Shown one piece after another: positions 34,038-43,700 of a stretch of 64,000 bases of DNA (position 1 is its first letter; each line of letters opens with the position of its first letter). The notes under the pieces are model-generated. The model saw nothing but the letters and a program-made list of their open reading frames with translations, was not told where the DNA came from and searched no databases. Source of the stretch: Gemmatimonadota bacterium (GTDB lineage Bacteria > Gemmatimonadota > Gemmatimonadetes > Gemmatimonadales > Gemmatimonadaceae); contig PMEM01000060.1 of NCBI GenBank assembly GCA_003155795.1, positions 1 to 64,000 of the forward strand, given 5' to 3'. The translations under genes and the position numbers were made by a program.

Positions 34038-34852
34038 GGACCCAGGCAGAAAAGTGTGAAATATTCAGCGCGCTTCACAAGCGCGACTCGGCGTTCATAA
34101 TTCCAAATCCGTGGGATGCGGGCTCGGCGCGCCTGCTTGCAGCGACTGGGTTCGAGGCGCTGGCGAGCACAAGTGTGGGCTACGCATTTTCCGTTGGGCG
34201 ACAGGATCACGATATTCCGCGCGACGAGATGATCGCGCACGTCACGTCGCTCGTCGCAGCGACAGACCTGCCGGTCAGCGCCGATCTGGAAAACGGGTTT
34301 GGTGACGACACGAATACGGTAGCTGAAACGATTCGAATGGCTGCGAAGGCTGGACTTGCGGGTTGTTCGATTGAGGATAGCCGCGACGGGCCCGGCGAAC
34401 CGATCTACGAATTTGGGCATGCTGTCGATCGCGTGCGCGCTGCAGTGGATGTGGTGCGGACGTTGCCGTTCCCATTCATGCTCACCGCACGCGCAGAAAA
34501 CTATCTGCACGGTCGAAGGGATCTCGCTGACACGATTCGGCGGTTGCAGGCGTTTCAGGAGGCTGGCGCGAATGTGCTGTACGCGCCAGGTCTGACCGAC
34601 ATGCAGGAAATCACGACGATGGTGAAATCAGTGGACCTTCCAGTCAATGTGCTGGCGGGAATGCAGGGCGTGCACTTCAATATGCAGGACCTGTCGCGCA
34701 TTGGAGTCAAGCGCGTGAGCGTTGGCGGCGCACTCACTCGTGTCGCACTCGGCGCGTTTCTGCGTGCAGCGCGCGAGATGAAGGAGTTCGGCACCTTCAC
34801 CTTTGTGGATGAGCCGATCAGCTCACGCGAGATAAGCGAGCTGATCGGCTAA
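34034..34852 (+). CDS. Isocitrate lyase/PEP mutase superfamily protein
   Basis: A 272-residue TIM-barrel protein with a GTG start that overlaps the GNAT stop. Family features: PNPWDAGSARLLAATGFEALAST, SADLENGFGDD, SIEDSRDGPGEPIY, LTARAENYL and VGGALTRVALGAFLR. The KKCGH motif of true isocitrate lyase is absent, so it is closer to carboxyvinyl-phosphonate mutase or oxaloacetate-type lyases of this superfamily. The natural substrate is unknown. The last codons contain one arm pair of a perfect inverted repeat. Confidence 0.88.
   Translation: MRTQAEKCEIFSALHKRDSAFIIPNPWDAGSARLLAATGFEALASTSVGYAFSVGRQDHDIPRDEMIAHVTSLVAATDLPVSADLENGFGDDTNTVAETIRMAAKAGLAGCSIEDSRDGPGEPIYEFGHAVDRVRAAVDVVRTLPFPFMLTARAENYLHGRRDLADTIRRLQAFQEAGANVLYAPGLTDMQEITTMVKSVDLPVNVLAGMQGVHFNMQDLSRIGVKRVSVGGALTRVALGAFLRAAREMKEFGTFTFVDEPISSREISELIG
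34812..34850. terminator. 13-bp perfect inverted repeat within the end of the coding sequence
   Basis: AGCCGATCAGCTC at 34,812-34,824 and GAGCTGATCGGCT at 34,838-34,850 are exact inverted repeats around 13 bases. The hairpin spans the last codons of the PEP-mutase-family gene (reading DEPISSREISELIG) and lies between convergent genes. There is no T-run after it, only AAACGG. It may end transcription for both strands or protect the mRNA end. Confidence 0.5.
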
Positions 34853-34876
34853 ACGGTCAAGGGAAGCGCAGGCCTA

Positions 34877-36664
34877 TCAATATCTCCAGCTTACCGTATC
34901 CGCCCCGGCGGGTGCTGTGTTGATGATGTGACGCGCCATCACGGGGATGAATCGCTGATTGACTGTCATCCCGCCGACTCGTAGTGAGTGTTGTGAATCG
35001 CCTGTCCAGCAGTGTTCGTACCGATCACCATACTCGATGGAGCCGGCGTAGTACGGATCTTTTGTCGTGTCCAGAAAATTCTGCATCAGATACACGGCGT
35101 TGTTCAGATGCCAGCTATCCATTGTGCCGGAATAGATGTGGATCTTGCCGACGAGTTTCGGACCAATCTGCTTCCAGTCGCGCTGGAGGATGTAGCGAAG
35201 ATCGTAGTGTTCCTTCCAGTATTCTGCAACGGCCGGATTTATGTGGCCCGTGAGCTTGTCATAAATGCGCGCCGGATATCCGTCGGCACCGACTGGACCG
35301 AACACCGATTCCCAGACATCCCACTGTTCGCTTGATCGGTCCTTCTGGCCCTGGACGTACTCCCAGTGATTGTCGTCCCTGACGGTGGTGAGTAGATGAC
35401 CGAGATAATCGCGACCTGATGGTTGTGGTGTCTTCTTCCAGTCTGCGGTGAAGTAGAACGCACTGGTGTCGCTGTAGATGTTGATCGTTTCGTACTGACG
35501 AAAATCCACTGGATCAGGACAGAACGCCCACGCGCCATTGAAGTCGTCGGGGTAGAAAATCTGCTCACCAAGTGACTCCCAACCTCCTGTTGAGCCACCG
35601 TAGAGTGTGCGCGACCATCCCTGGCCAATACCGCGGAATTTCTTCTCGACGTACGGAATCAATTCCTTGACGATAGCGTCGCCGTAGGGACCGAGATTGG
35701 CGGAGTTGACCGCATAGGAGTCATCGTAGAACGGATTCGCGTGCTGAATTTTCATGACGAGCATTCGCGGAAAATTCGGACCCGTCCATTTCTTGTAGAG
35801 ATCGTATGCGTACGACACGCGCACGCTATCGCGTGAGCCCGGAACTGGCGGATTGGGGCTGAATTCGCCGAATCCTGTTGGGTAGTGTCCCTGATCTACA
35901 GCGAGCGGGTAATGCGCTTGCGGGTGGTCATCGAATCCGGCCGGGAGCAACACGTACGCGCCAATGTACATCGGCGTCCCCCAGAATTTGGAGAGGAGTT
36001 CGCTCTTGATTCGAACGTACTTGACCCACTTGGTGTCTTTTGGCTCGGGGATCGGTGCGATGACCTTGCCGAGGCTGATGTGAACAGTCTGATTCGACGC
36101 GGGGTCGAGGTGAACATGCATCGGTTCGCTGTAGAAGTTGCCGGGTTTGCTGAACCAGTGCTGGCCTTCACCCTTGTCGGGAGCGATCTTCAGAGTGTGG
36201 CCATCGGAGCGATGGAAAGTCTCGTATCTGTTGAGAATCGCCTGGACGCGATAGTCGCCGGCGGGAATATCCGCGACACTTTTCAGTGGCCATCCCAGAA
36301 CCTTTGCATCAATTACGGCGGTCTGGCCCGGTGCGAGTCCGTCGACGTCGAGCCCGAAGCCTGGCTGGACGCCGGGTGAGTACACCTGGTACTGGAATCG
36401 CGGCTCGCTGCTGGAGTCACGAGAGACGATCAGGATTATGTGGCCGTTCTGTTTCGCTGACGAAACCGAGGCGGGAAACGAGACGTCGAATTGAAGGCCG
36501 GCCTGAGCGGCAGCGCGTTGCGTGGTCTGGGCGTTGGCTGATGAGTGACCGTCAAAGAGCGGGTCGACGGACAGTGCGAGCAGAGAGATTAGAGCAGCGC
36601 CGATCCCAGCCATGCCCGCACGTGCGGCGGTTCTTGCGATGTGAACGACTGTGCTTCGGGTCAT
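34877..36664 (-). CDS. Exported alpha/beta hydrolase, esterase D-like
   Basis: A 595-residue protein with a signal sequence (GIGAALISLLALSVDPLFD). After an N-terminal beta domain, the putative esterase domain begins near YIGAYVLLPAGFDDHPQ. The nucleophile elbow is GGSTGGWES, and the acid and His are likely in the C-terminal YSGTMDSWHLNNA and HCWTGDSQHSL segments. ATG is preceded by CGGAGATAT. It would hydrolyse esters outside the cytoplasm; the substrate is not clear. Its promoter at 36,688-36,716 has a 17-base spacer. Confidence 0.8.
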   Translation of the reverse strand: MTRSTVVHIARTAARAGMAGIGAALISLLALSVDPLFDGHSSANAQTTQRAAAQAGLQFDVSFPASVSSAKQNGHIILIVSRDSSSEPRFQYQVYSPGVQPGFGLDVDGLAPGQTAVIDAKVLGWPLKSVADIPAGDYRVQAILNRYETFHRSDGHTLKIAPDKGEGQHWFSKPGNFYSEPMHVHLDPASNQTVHISLGKVIAPIPEPKDTKWVKYVRIKSELLSKFWGTPMYIGAYVLLPAGFDDHPQAHYPLAVDQGHYPTGFGEFSPNPPVPGSRDSVRVSYAYDLYKKWTGPNFPRMLVMKIQHANPFYDDSYAVNSANLGPYGDAIVKELIPYVEKKFRGIGQGWSRTLYGGSTGGWESLGEQIFYPDDFNGAWAFCPDPVDFRQYETINIYSDTSAFYFTADWKKTPQPSGRDYLGHLLTTVRDDNHWEYVQGQKDRSSEQWDVWESVFGPVGADGYPARIYDKLTGHINPAVAEYWKEHYDLRYILQRDWKQIGPKLVGKIHIYSGTMDSWHLNNAVYLMQNFLDTTKDPYYAGSIEYGDRYEHCWTGDSQHSLRVGGMTVNQRFIPVMARHIINTAPAGADTVSWRY

Positions 36665-36687
36665 GCGGATATCTCCGTCAAGAGGCG

Positions 36688-36716
36688 AACCTAGATCTTC
36701 AGATTGGGGTCGTCAA
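36688..36716 (-). promoter_or_regulatory. Promoter of the exported esterase
   Basis: On the minus strand TTGACG (plus 36,711-36,716), a 17-base spacer and TAGGTT (plus 36,688-36,693) give a recognisable sigma-70 promoter. Transcription would begin about 16 bases ahead of ATG 36,664, leaving room for the CGGAG ribosome site. Confidence 0.55.
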
Positions 36717-36919
36717 GTTTACGTCTTACGGCCAGTCGCCCTGGGGTTTGCCCGCCGGGGGCTGCTTGCCGGGTAGCGCAGTCAGCAATTCCAGTCGGGA
36801 GGGAGGGCGTCTTCCGCACTCAGGATTTTTCTGTCAACTTCTGAAGAGTTAGGAACGTACTATTTTCAGAGACGTCCTGCGCCGCGCGATCGCGACGTTC
36901 CCCTTAGACCGACTGATCC

Positions 36920-37684
36920 ATGTCACGCATCAGGATCCTTGCATTTGTTGCCTGTGCAGCCATCGCATTTCCAATGCTCACCGCAGGAGCGCAGAATCAG
37001 CGACCATCAGGTCCGCCTGAGCCGCTCAAGAATCTCAAGTACTTCCCAAAGGACATTCCGCGTCAAGCGCTTCTGGATACAATGGAAACATTCACGAAAG
37101 CGCTCGGAGTCGGTTGTCAGTTTTGCCATGTGACTGGCGATGAACCGGGAACGAAGCGTGACTTTTCCTTGGATACAAAGCAGACCAAGATCAAAGCTCG
37201 CACGATGCTTCGCATGGTCGCTGCAATCAATGGCGAGTATCTGACCAAACTCCCGACGCGGTTACAGCCGCCGATTGTCGTTTCGTGTGCGACGTGTCAC
37301 CACGGTCTTACGGAACCTCGTCAACTTCAACAGGTAGTGCTGACGGCATACGATTCTGCCGGTCCCGATTCGGCGATGACGCTGTACCGAAACTTGCGGA
37401 CGCGTTACTACGGATCTGGCTCGTATGATTTTGGAGTCGCACCACTTACAGACGTTGGTGAGACGCTGCAGCAGCGTAGCCGCACAGCTGACGCGCTCAA
37501 GTTCTACATGTTGAATCTCGAGTTTGCTCCAACGTCCGGCCCCGCATGGAGCGCAGCGGCCGGTGGACAGCTCGCTTCGGGCGACACCGCTGCGGCGATC
37601 AAGAGTTACGAGAAGGCGGTCTCGCTGAATCCCAACGATCGCCGCGCCGCGCGTGCGCTTCAGATACTCAAGCCGAAACCGTAA
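36920..37684 (+). CDS. Exported two-haem c-type cytochrome with C-terminal TPR
   Basis: A 254-residue protein with a signal peptide (ILAFVACAAIAFPMLTAGAQ). Two haem motifs are present: C66-Q-F-C69-H70 and C123-A-T-C126-H127. The region YFPKDIPRQALLDTMETFTKALGVGCQFCH fits the reaction-centre cytochrome-c subunit family (PRC_C), here not in a photosynthesis cluster. After the haem domain lies a TPR-like segment (GDTAAAIKSYEKAVSLNPND). Such proteins are numerous in Gemmatimonadota and Acidobacteriota and probably carry electrons in the periplasm; the partner is not encoded beside it. Confidence 0.85.
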   Translation: MSRIRILAFVACAAIAFPMLTAGAQNQRPSGPPEPLKNLKYFPKDIPRQALLDTMETFTKALGVGCQFCHVTGDEPGTKRDFSLDTKQTKIKARTMLRMVAAINGEYLTKLPTRLQPPIVVSCATCHHGLTEPRQLQQVVLTAYDSAGPDSAMTLYRNLRTRYYGSGSYDFGVAPLTDVGETLQQRSRTADALKFYMLNLEFAPTSGPAWSAAAGGQLASGDTAAAIKSYEKAVSLNPNDRRAARALQILKPKP

Positions 37685-37944
37685 TCGTTGTTGGCGTGGA
37701 GTTGAACGACACGCACCGATAAACACGACGGCAGGCGGCGCCAATCCAACTTGGGTTGTTGATTCCAACGTCACAACGGAGTCGGCTGAGGCTGGGTGTC
37801 AACGATTTGCCAGCCCGCGGCGTAGGGAGGCTACTTGGGCAGCAAACAATGCTGTGCGATGCTACATGCATTGTGCAGCCGTCCAGGCATGGAGCGCTTC
37901 CTGTGGGGGTGCTTCTTCTCACGCCACTAAGGGAGAGTCCAGGA

Positions 37945-40524
37945 ATGCGTCACACGGAGAGTCCGTTCCGCACCCCGCGCCTGAGCAACATGGCGGCAAT
38001 TGCGGCCATGTTGCTCGTGGGTGCTGCTGGTGCGGTGCCGGTAGGCGCGCAGGCGCCAGCATCCCCGCAACCGCTGAACAGCGACCATGTCAACCAGGCT
38101 AACTGGACACTCGCCGACCGGTTCAGCGCCAACGCGCTCAAGTCAGTCATGTACAGTGCTGCCGTGGAACCGCGGTGGTTGGGCAAGTCGGATTCGCTCT
38201 GGTACAACTGGCGGGATCATAATGGCTCACAGTTCTACCTTGCTGTCCCACAGACAAAAACGAAGCGAAATCTCTTCGATCAGGCAAAACTTGCGGCGGC
38301 ATTGACCGAGTTGAGTCACAAGGCGGCCGATCCAAAGGACTTGCCGTTCAAGACGCTCAACTTCACCAAGAACCACAAGTCGATCCGGTTTAGTGTTGAT
38401 TCCGTGCGTTACGACTGGAATCTCGCGAGCGAGTCGCTCACGAGCCTGGGCCGAATGGCCCTGGATTCGATTCCGCCTGATGAAGAGCGCGAGGCGCGCG
38501 CGCGCGGTGGGCCGCCGGGGGGAGGCGTACCCCGCGGCGAGGATTTCCGCAATTTCTCACCCGACAGCACTGCATTCGCCTTTGCCCGGAAACACAATCT
38601 CTTCATTGTTGAAGTGGCGACGAAGGACACTACGCAGATCACCACTGACGGAGTGAAGGACTACAGCTTCGGATTTCAGGACACGACAGGCATCCAACTG
38701 CTCGACGGGAATCTTCAGCGTGACGCGCGGAGGCGTGCGCGCGATCCCCGAGTGCGTGCCAACGTGATCTGGTCGCCCGACTCACGCGCATTCGCGGTCA
38801 TTCGTAACGACTCACGCAAGGTCAAGGATCTGTACCTCGTGAACGTGTTGTCCGAGCCACGGCCAACACTCATGACGTATAAGTATGCGATGCCGGGTGA
38901 AGTGAACGTGCCTCAACAGGATTTGTATGTCTATCGCCGGGGCACGACAGGATTGACGCCCGTCAACGTGAGCAAGTGGAAGGATCAGCGCCTCCTGGAT
39001 GTACACTGGGGCGTGGGTTCCGCGAAGCTGCGCCTGGTTCGTCGCGACCGTCTGCAACGCAACCTTGAGCTCATTGAGGTAGATCTCGCCAGCAAGAACG
39101 TCGCGCCGCTCATCAGCGAGACCATCGAGCACGCGGTCACCGAGTCTCAGCCGGTTCGTTACGTACGACGCGGCGGCGACATGATCTGGTGGTCGGAGCG
39201 GTCTGGTTGGGGGCAGTACTATCTCTATGACTACAACGGACATCTCAAGCGGCCGCTCACCACTGGTGCCTGGCACGCAGACAAGATCGCGGACGTCGAT
39301 ACGGTGCGCGGTATCGTGTGGATCAATGGAGAAGGCCGCGAGGCCGGCGAGAATCCATACCTGCAGCACCTCTACCGCGTCAACGGCGACGGCTCGGGCT
39401 TCACGCTGATGGATCGCGGCAACTACAATCACGATGAGACTCTATCGCCGACCAAGCGCTACACAGTGGATAACTACTCGCGCGTGGACTACGTTCCGAA
39501 GTCGGTGATTCGCGACGCTACGGGTGCCGTGGTGATGCAACTCGAGAGCATGGATATCTCGCCGTTGACAACGCGTGGCTGGAAGCCGGCCGAAACGTTC
39601 GTGGTGAAGTCGGCTGATGGCGTCACTGACATTTACGGCAATATGTGGAAGCCGTTTGACTTTGATTCCACGAAGTCATATCCAATCATTGCACATGTGT
39701 ATCCGGGTCCGCAAACCGAGTCCGTGAACAACACATTCCGGGGAAACGCCGGAGAGCAGCAACTCGCACAGCTCGGCTTCATCGTAATTCAGATTGGCAA
39801 TCGCGGTGGTAGCCCCATTCGCTCGGTAGCGTACCATCGGTATGGCTACGGGAACCTCCGTGATTATGCACTGGCCGACAAGAAGGCCGGAATCGAGCAG
39901 CTCGCGGCCCAGCATCACTGGATCGATCTGCAGCGCGTTGGTATCTATGGACATTCCGGCGGTGGCTTCCTGACGGCTGCTGCAATGCTGCAGCCACCGT
40001 ATAACGACTTCTTCAAAGTCGGTGTCTCGGAATCGGGAAATCACGATAACAACATCTACAATCAGAATTGGAGCGAGGAGAACCAGGGCGGGAAGATGGA
40101 AAACGTCGGAGCGGATAGCGCGCGCAGATCCACCGGTAGCCGACGTGGAAGCGCCGCCCCGGTGAGCATGTCTGACAGCATGTCTGACGCGACGGCCCCG
40201 ATGGGCGCGGCTGATACTACTTCTGCGGACAGCCTGAAGTACGTGATACATGTGCCGACCAACATCGAGATCGCAAAAAATCTGAAAGGCAACCTCCTGC
40301 TCGAAACCGGCACGATGGATAACAATGTTCATCCAGGCAATACCATCCGTCTGGTCGACGCACTTATCAAGGCAGATAAGCGGTTCGATTTCATGATCTA
40401 TCCAGGCAAGCCACACTCGTATGGCGATATGGCGCCGTACGCCAACAGCATGATGATGGAGTACTTCGCCAAGCACCTGTTGCATGATGATTACCCCGGT
40501 GGGGCGATGCTCGAACACCCCTGA
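37945..40524 (+). CDS. Exported S9 peptidase, dipeptidyl-peptidase IV-like
   Basis: An 859-residue protein with ATG 37,945 (AGGA just upstream, GGGAGAG farther) and a signal peptide (MAAIAAMLLVGAAGAVPVGAQ, parts). The propeller domain has DYSFGFQDTTG and RVNGDGSGFTLMDRG. The catalytic triad is S671 in YGHSGGGFLTAA, D792 in TGTMDNNVHPGNT and H824 in GKPHSYG. Between Ser and Asp there is an inserted Ser/Ala/Met-rich stretch of about 45 residues. It removes dipeptides from N-termini, preferring proline or alanine at position 2 in related enzymes. A terminator hairpin follows. Confidence 0.9.
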   Translation: MRHTESPFRTPRLSNMAAIAAMLLVGAAGAVPVGAQAPASPQPLNSDHVNQANWTLADRFSANALKSVMYSAAVEPRWLGKSDSLWYNWRDHNGSQFYLAVPQTKTKRNLFDQAKLAAALTELSHKAADPKDLPFKTLNFTKNHKSIRFSVDSVRYDWNLASESLTSLGRMALDSIPPDEEREARARGGPPGGGVPRGEDFRNFSPDSTAFAFARKHNLFIVEVATKDTTQITTDGVKDYSFGFQDTTGIQLLDGNLQRDARRRARDPRVRANVIWSPDSRAFAVIRNDSRKVKDLYLVNVLSEPRPTLMTYKYAMPGEVNVPQQDLYVYRRGTTGLTPVNVSKWKDQRLLDVHWGVGSAKLRLVRRDRLQRNLELIEVDLASKNVAPLISETIEHAVTESQPVRYVRRGGDMIWWSERSGWGQYYLYDYNGHLKRPLTTGAWHADKIADVDTVRGIVWINGEGREAGENPYLQHLYRVNGDGSGFTLMDRGNYNHDETLSPTKRYTVDNYSRVDYVPKSVIRDATGAVVMQLESMDISPLTTRGWKPAETFVVKSADGVTDIYGNMWKPFDFDSTKSYPIIAHVYPGPQTESVNNTFRGNAGEQQLAQLGFIVIQIGNRGGSPIRSVAYHRYGYGNLRDYALADKKAGIEQLAAQHHWIDLQRVGIYGHSGGGFLTAAAMLQPPYNDFFKVGVSESGNHDNNIYNQNWSEENQGGKMENVGADSARRSTGSRRGSAAPVSMSDSMSDATAPMGAADTTSADSLKYVIHVPTNIEIAKNLKGNLLLETGTMDNNVHPGNTIRLVDALIKADKRFDFMIYPGKPHSYGDMAPYANSMMMEYFAKHLLHDDYPGGAMLEHP

Positions 40525-40550
40525 TAGATCGTAGTGGCGCATCACTGAAC

Positions 40551-40591
40551 GGCGAGGGGAGGCATAACCACAGGATATGCTTCCCCTCGCC
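40551..40591 (+). terminator. Terminator of the DPP4-like gene
   Basis: Arms at 40,551-40,566 and 40,576-40,591 pair over 16 positions with one G-U, around the loop ACCACAGGA. A T-rich tract (TTGTATATCTATG) follows. It is 26 bases after the stop codon and separates this gene from the SusCD promoter. Confidence 0.7.
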
Positions 40592-40624
40592 TTGTATATC
40601 TATGCGAATATTCTTAATAAAATG

Positions 40625-40653
40625 TTGACATCAGGAAAGATGTCCTGCATAAT
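40625..40653 (+). promoter_or_regulatory. Near-consensus promoter of the SusCD pair
   Basis: TTGACA at 40,625-40,630, a 17-base spacer, and CATAAT at 40,648-40,653. It is the best match to the general sigma-70 consensus seen in the window. Transcription would begin near 40,660, leaving a leader of about 79 bases before ATG 40,739. No operator symmetry was seen in the leader. Confidence 0.7.
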
Positions 40654-40738
40654 GGATCCGACTTGATCTACGCTTTACACGTCGGGATGCGAAGCGCTCA
40701 AGTACCGTGGTTTGATACACGTCACTCTTGGGGGAAAC

Positions 40739-43700
40739 ATGGGGTTGAATCGACTGTGGAATGTGTGCTGGCGTTCGCCGCTTGCCGCGCTCCTTCTCAC
40801 CGCCGTTCCGGCGCTGGCATCGGCGCAGCATGCGACGATCAGCGGCCACGTGACGGCTGTCGGGAGCGGGCAGCCAGTAAGTGATGGTCGAGTGTTCGTC
40901 GTTGGAACGAACCTCGTAACTTCAACTAACAGTCAAGGATTATATGTGCTGACCGGTGTGCCGGTCGGCACTGTGGAAGTTCGAGTTCTCCGCGTCGGAT
41001 TCGAGGCGCAGAAAAAATCCGTGGCGGTCACCGCGGAGCAACATGCGACACTCGACTTCGCGCTGAAGACGGTGGCAATACAGCTTCAGGAAATTGTGAC
41101 AACTGCCACTGGCGAGCAGCGCAGAGTGGAGTTGGGCAACAGCATTGCCACACTGGACAACGTCAACAAGCGAGTGGAAGAAACGCCGATCACCTCGGCC
41201 ACTGACCTCCTGGTGGCAAAGGTACCTGGTGTCGTCATTCTGCCCGGCAACACAACTGGTTCGGCGGGCATCATTCACATTCGCGGCGCCGGTTCCATAT
41301 CGCTCAACAACGCCCCGATCTGGATTGTCGATGGCATCCGGTTCAACGCTGGTAACTCCGGCTTCATCCAGGGTACCAACGGCCAGCAATCGTCATTTCT
41401 GAACGGAATCGATCCTGAGACGATCGCCGACATCGAGATCGTGAAGGGACCCTCTGCCGCCACTCTGTACGGCACAGACGCCGCCAACGGTGTAATCGTC
41501 GTGACGACCAAGAAGGGGCGCGCTGGCAAGGCGGTCTGGAGCTCGTTCGCGGAAGGCGGACTCGTCCAGGATCGCAATCACTACGCCGATACATACGCAA
41601 TCTGGGGACACACGCCGGCCAACCCTAATCTCCAGGTGCGTTGTCTTCTTCTCACCATCTCGGCAGGAAGCTGCGTCCAGGACAGCGTTACCAAGCTGAA
41701 CATCCTGGCCACGCCGGGCCTGACTCCATTCACTACCGGCCACCGTCAGTCATACGGAACGCAGGTCAGCGGCGGCAGCGATGCTGTTCGCTACTTCTTC
41801 AGCGGAGACTTCCAGTCCGAGGTCGGCCCGTTCAAGATGCCGCAGCACAACATCGACGACTTTCGTTCGCAGGGAATTACGGTCCGCGAAGAGTCGATCA
41901 ATCCGGAGCTTTTGCAGGGAACGAATCTGCGTGCAAACGTCAACGCGGCGCTAAATCCCCAGCTCGATCTGGCACTCAACACGGGCTTCGTCACCACGCA
42001 TCAACGCATGACTTTCGGCGACAACAGTTTCTTCAGTCCGCAGTATCAGTCGATGATGAGCCCGGGCTTTACGCAAGCTGGTCTCGGTGTGAGCCAGATA
42101 GGATCGCGCGGCGAGAATCTGGATGGTAACAACGGTTACACTTACGGTGACATTTTCCAGCAGACCACCCAGGAAGATATTCAGCGCTTGCTCACCAGTG
42201 CGACGGCCAACTGGCGGCCGCTAAGCTGGATGCAGAACAACGCGACCGTCGGTATGGACCTCTTGAACCAGCGCGACTTCACTTTGTGCCGCTTCCAGGA
42301 GTGCATGAACCAGGGAACCATCCGCCTGGGACGGGTCAGTTCCACCAATCAGAACTACCGCAACACGACGGCGCAGATAACGAGCAACATGCCGTGGCAG
42401 GCGAAGCAATGGCTCAACCTGAAGACGACAGTCGGTGCTCAGTATACCAACGTCGAGCAGGACAACACCTCGTCCAACGGTCAGCAGCTCCCGCCTGGCG
42501 CTGTAACCGTCGGTCAGGCAGCGGTCATATCGGGCAGCAACCTGCTGCCGACAGCAAGCAAGACACTCGGTGTGTACATCCAGGAGCAGGCCTCCCTGCG
42601 TGATCGCATGTTCATCACGGTGGCCGCTCGCTCGGATCAGAACAGCGCATTCGGAACCAACTTCCAGCGGGTAGTCTATCCCAAGGCAAGCCTCTCGTGG
42701 ATCCTGACGGACGAATCGTTCTTTCCCAAGCCCCGGTGGTTGAATGAGTTCCGACTCCGGAGTGCGTACGGCGCATCAGGCGTGCAGCCTGGCGCGACAG
42801 CGTCGTTTGCCACCTATGGGGCGCCCACGGTCAACATTCCGGCGGCGGTTGGTGGCACGAGCGGCACGGACACGCCCGGTCTGCTCGCGGCCGCTCTCGG
42901 CAATCCAAATCTGAAACCGGAGCGCTCAGGAGAGTTCGAGGCTGGCTTCGAGTCGCACATGTTCGGCACTCGCGCCAATCTGGACTTCACGTACTACAAC
43001 AGGACAACGCACGATGCGCTCATCAACGCGGCGATAGCACCGTCGTCCACCGCATCTGCAACGAGCGTCCTTATGAATCTTGGTTCGATCCGGAACTCGG
43101 GCCTGGAAGCTCTGTTGAATATGCAACTGGTGCAGCGGGACAACTTCGGTTGGGACATGACTCTCAACGGATCGCGCAACGTCAACAAGATCCTGTCGCT
43201 CGGCAAAAACGCCGCTGGGAAACCCAATCCAACGATCGGAACCGGTGCACAGCGTGACTCCGTGGGACTGCCGATCAATGGGTTTTTCTACCAGACATAT
43301 ACGTACGCTGACCTGAATAAGGATGGATACATCACGCCTAATGAGGTGACGGTCAATCCCAAATTCTCATACCTTGGTCCCTCGATTCCGGCGACAACCG
43401 GGTCGGTCACGCTTGGCTTCGATCTGTTCAAGAAGAAACTCCGCGTGCAGGGGATGTTCGACTACAAGGGCGGCTACAAGATCTACGACGGTGGGCGAGC
43501 GTTCCAGTGCCAGCAGAGCGTCGCGTGCCCCGGACGCTCCGATCCCAATGCATCGTTGGAAGACCAGGCCGCGGCCATCGCTGCAACCTCGACTCCTATC
43601 AAGACGACGTACGGTTACCTGCAGGACGGAGCGTTCTGGCGCTTCCGTGAGCTATCGGCCACGCTTCCAGCACCTCACACGGTGGCTAAGCTGGTACGCG

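Noticed and set aside
37756-37944. 63-residue N-terminal extension of the DPP4-like gene
   Set aside because: The extension lacks family sequence and would bury the signal peptide. ATG 37,945 has a ribosome site and puts the signal at the N-terminus.
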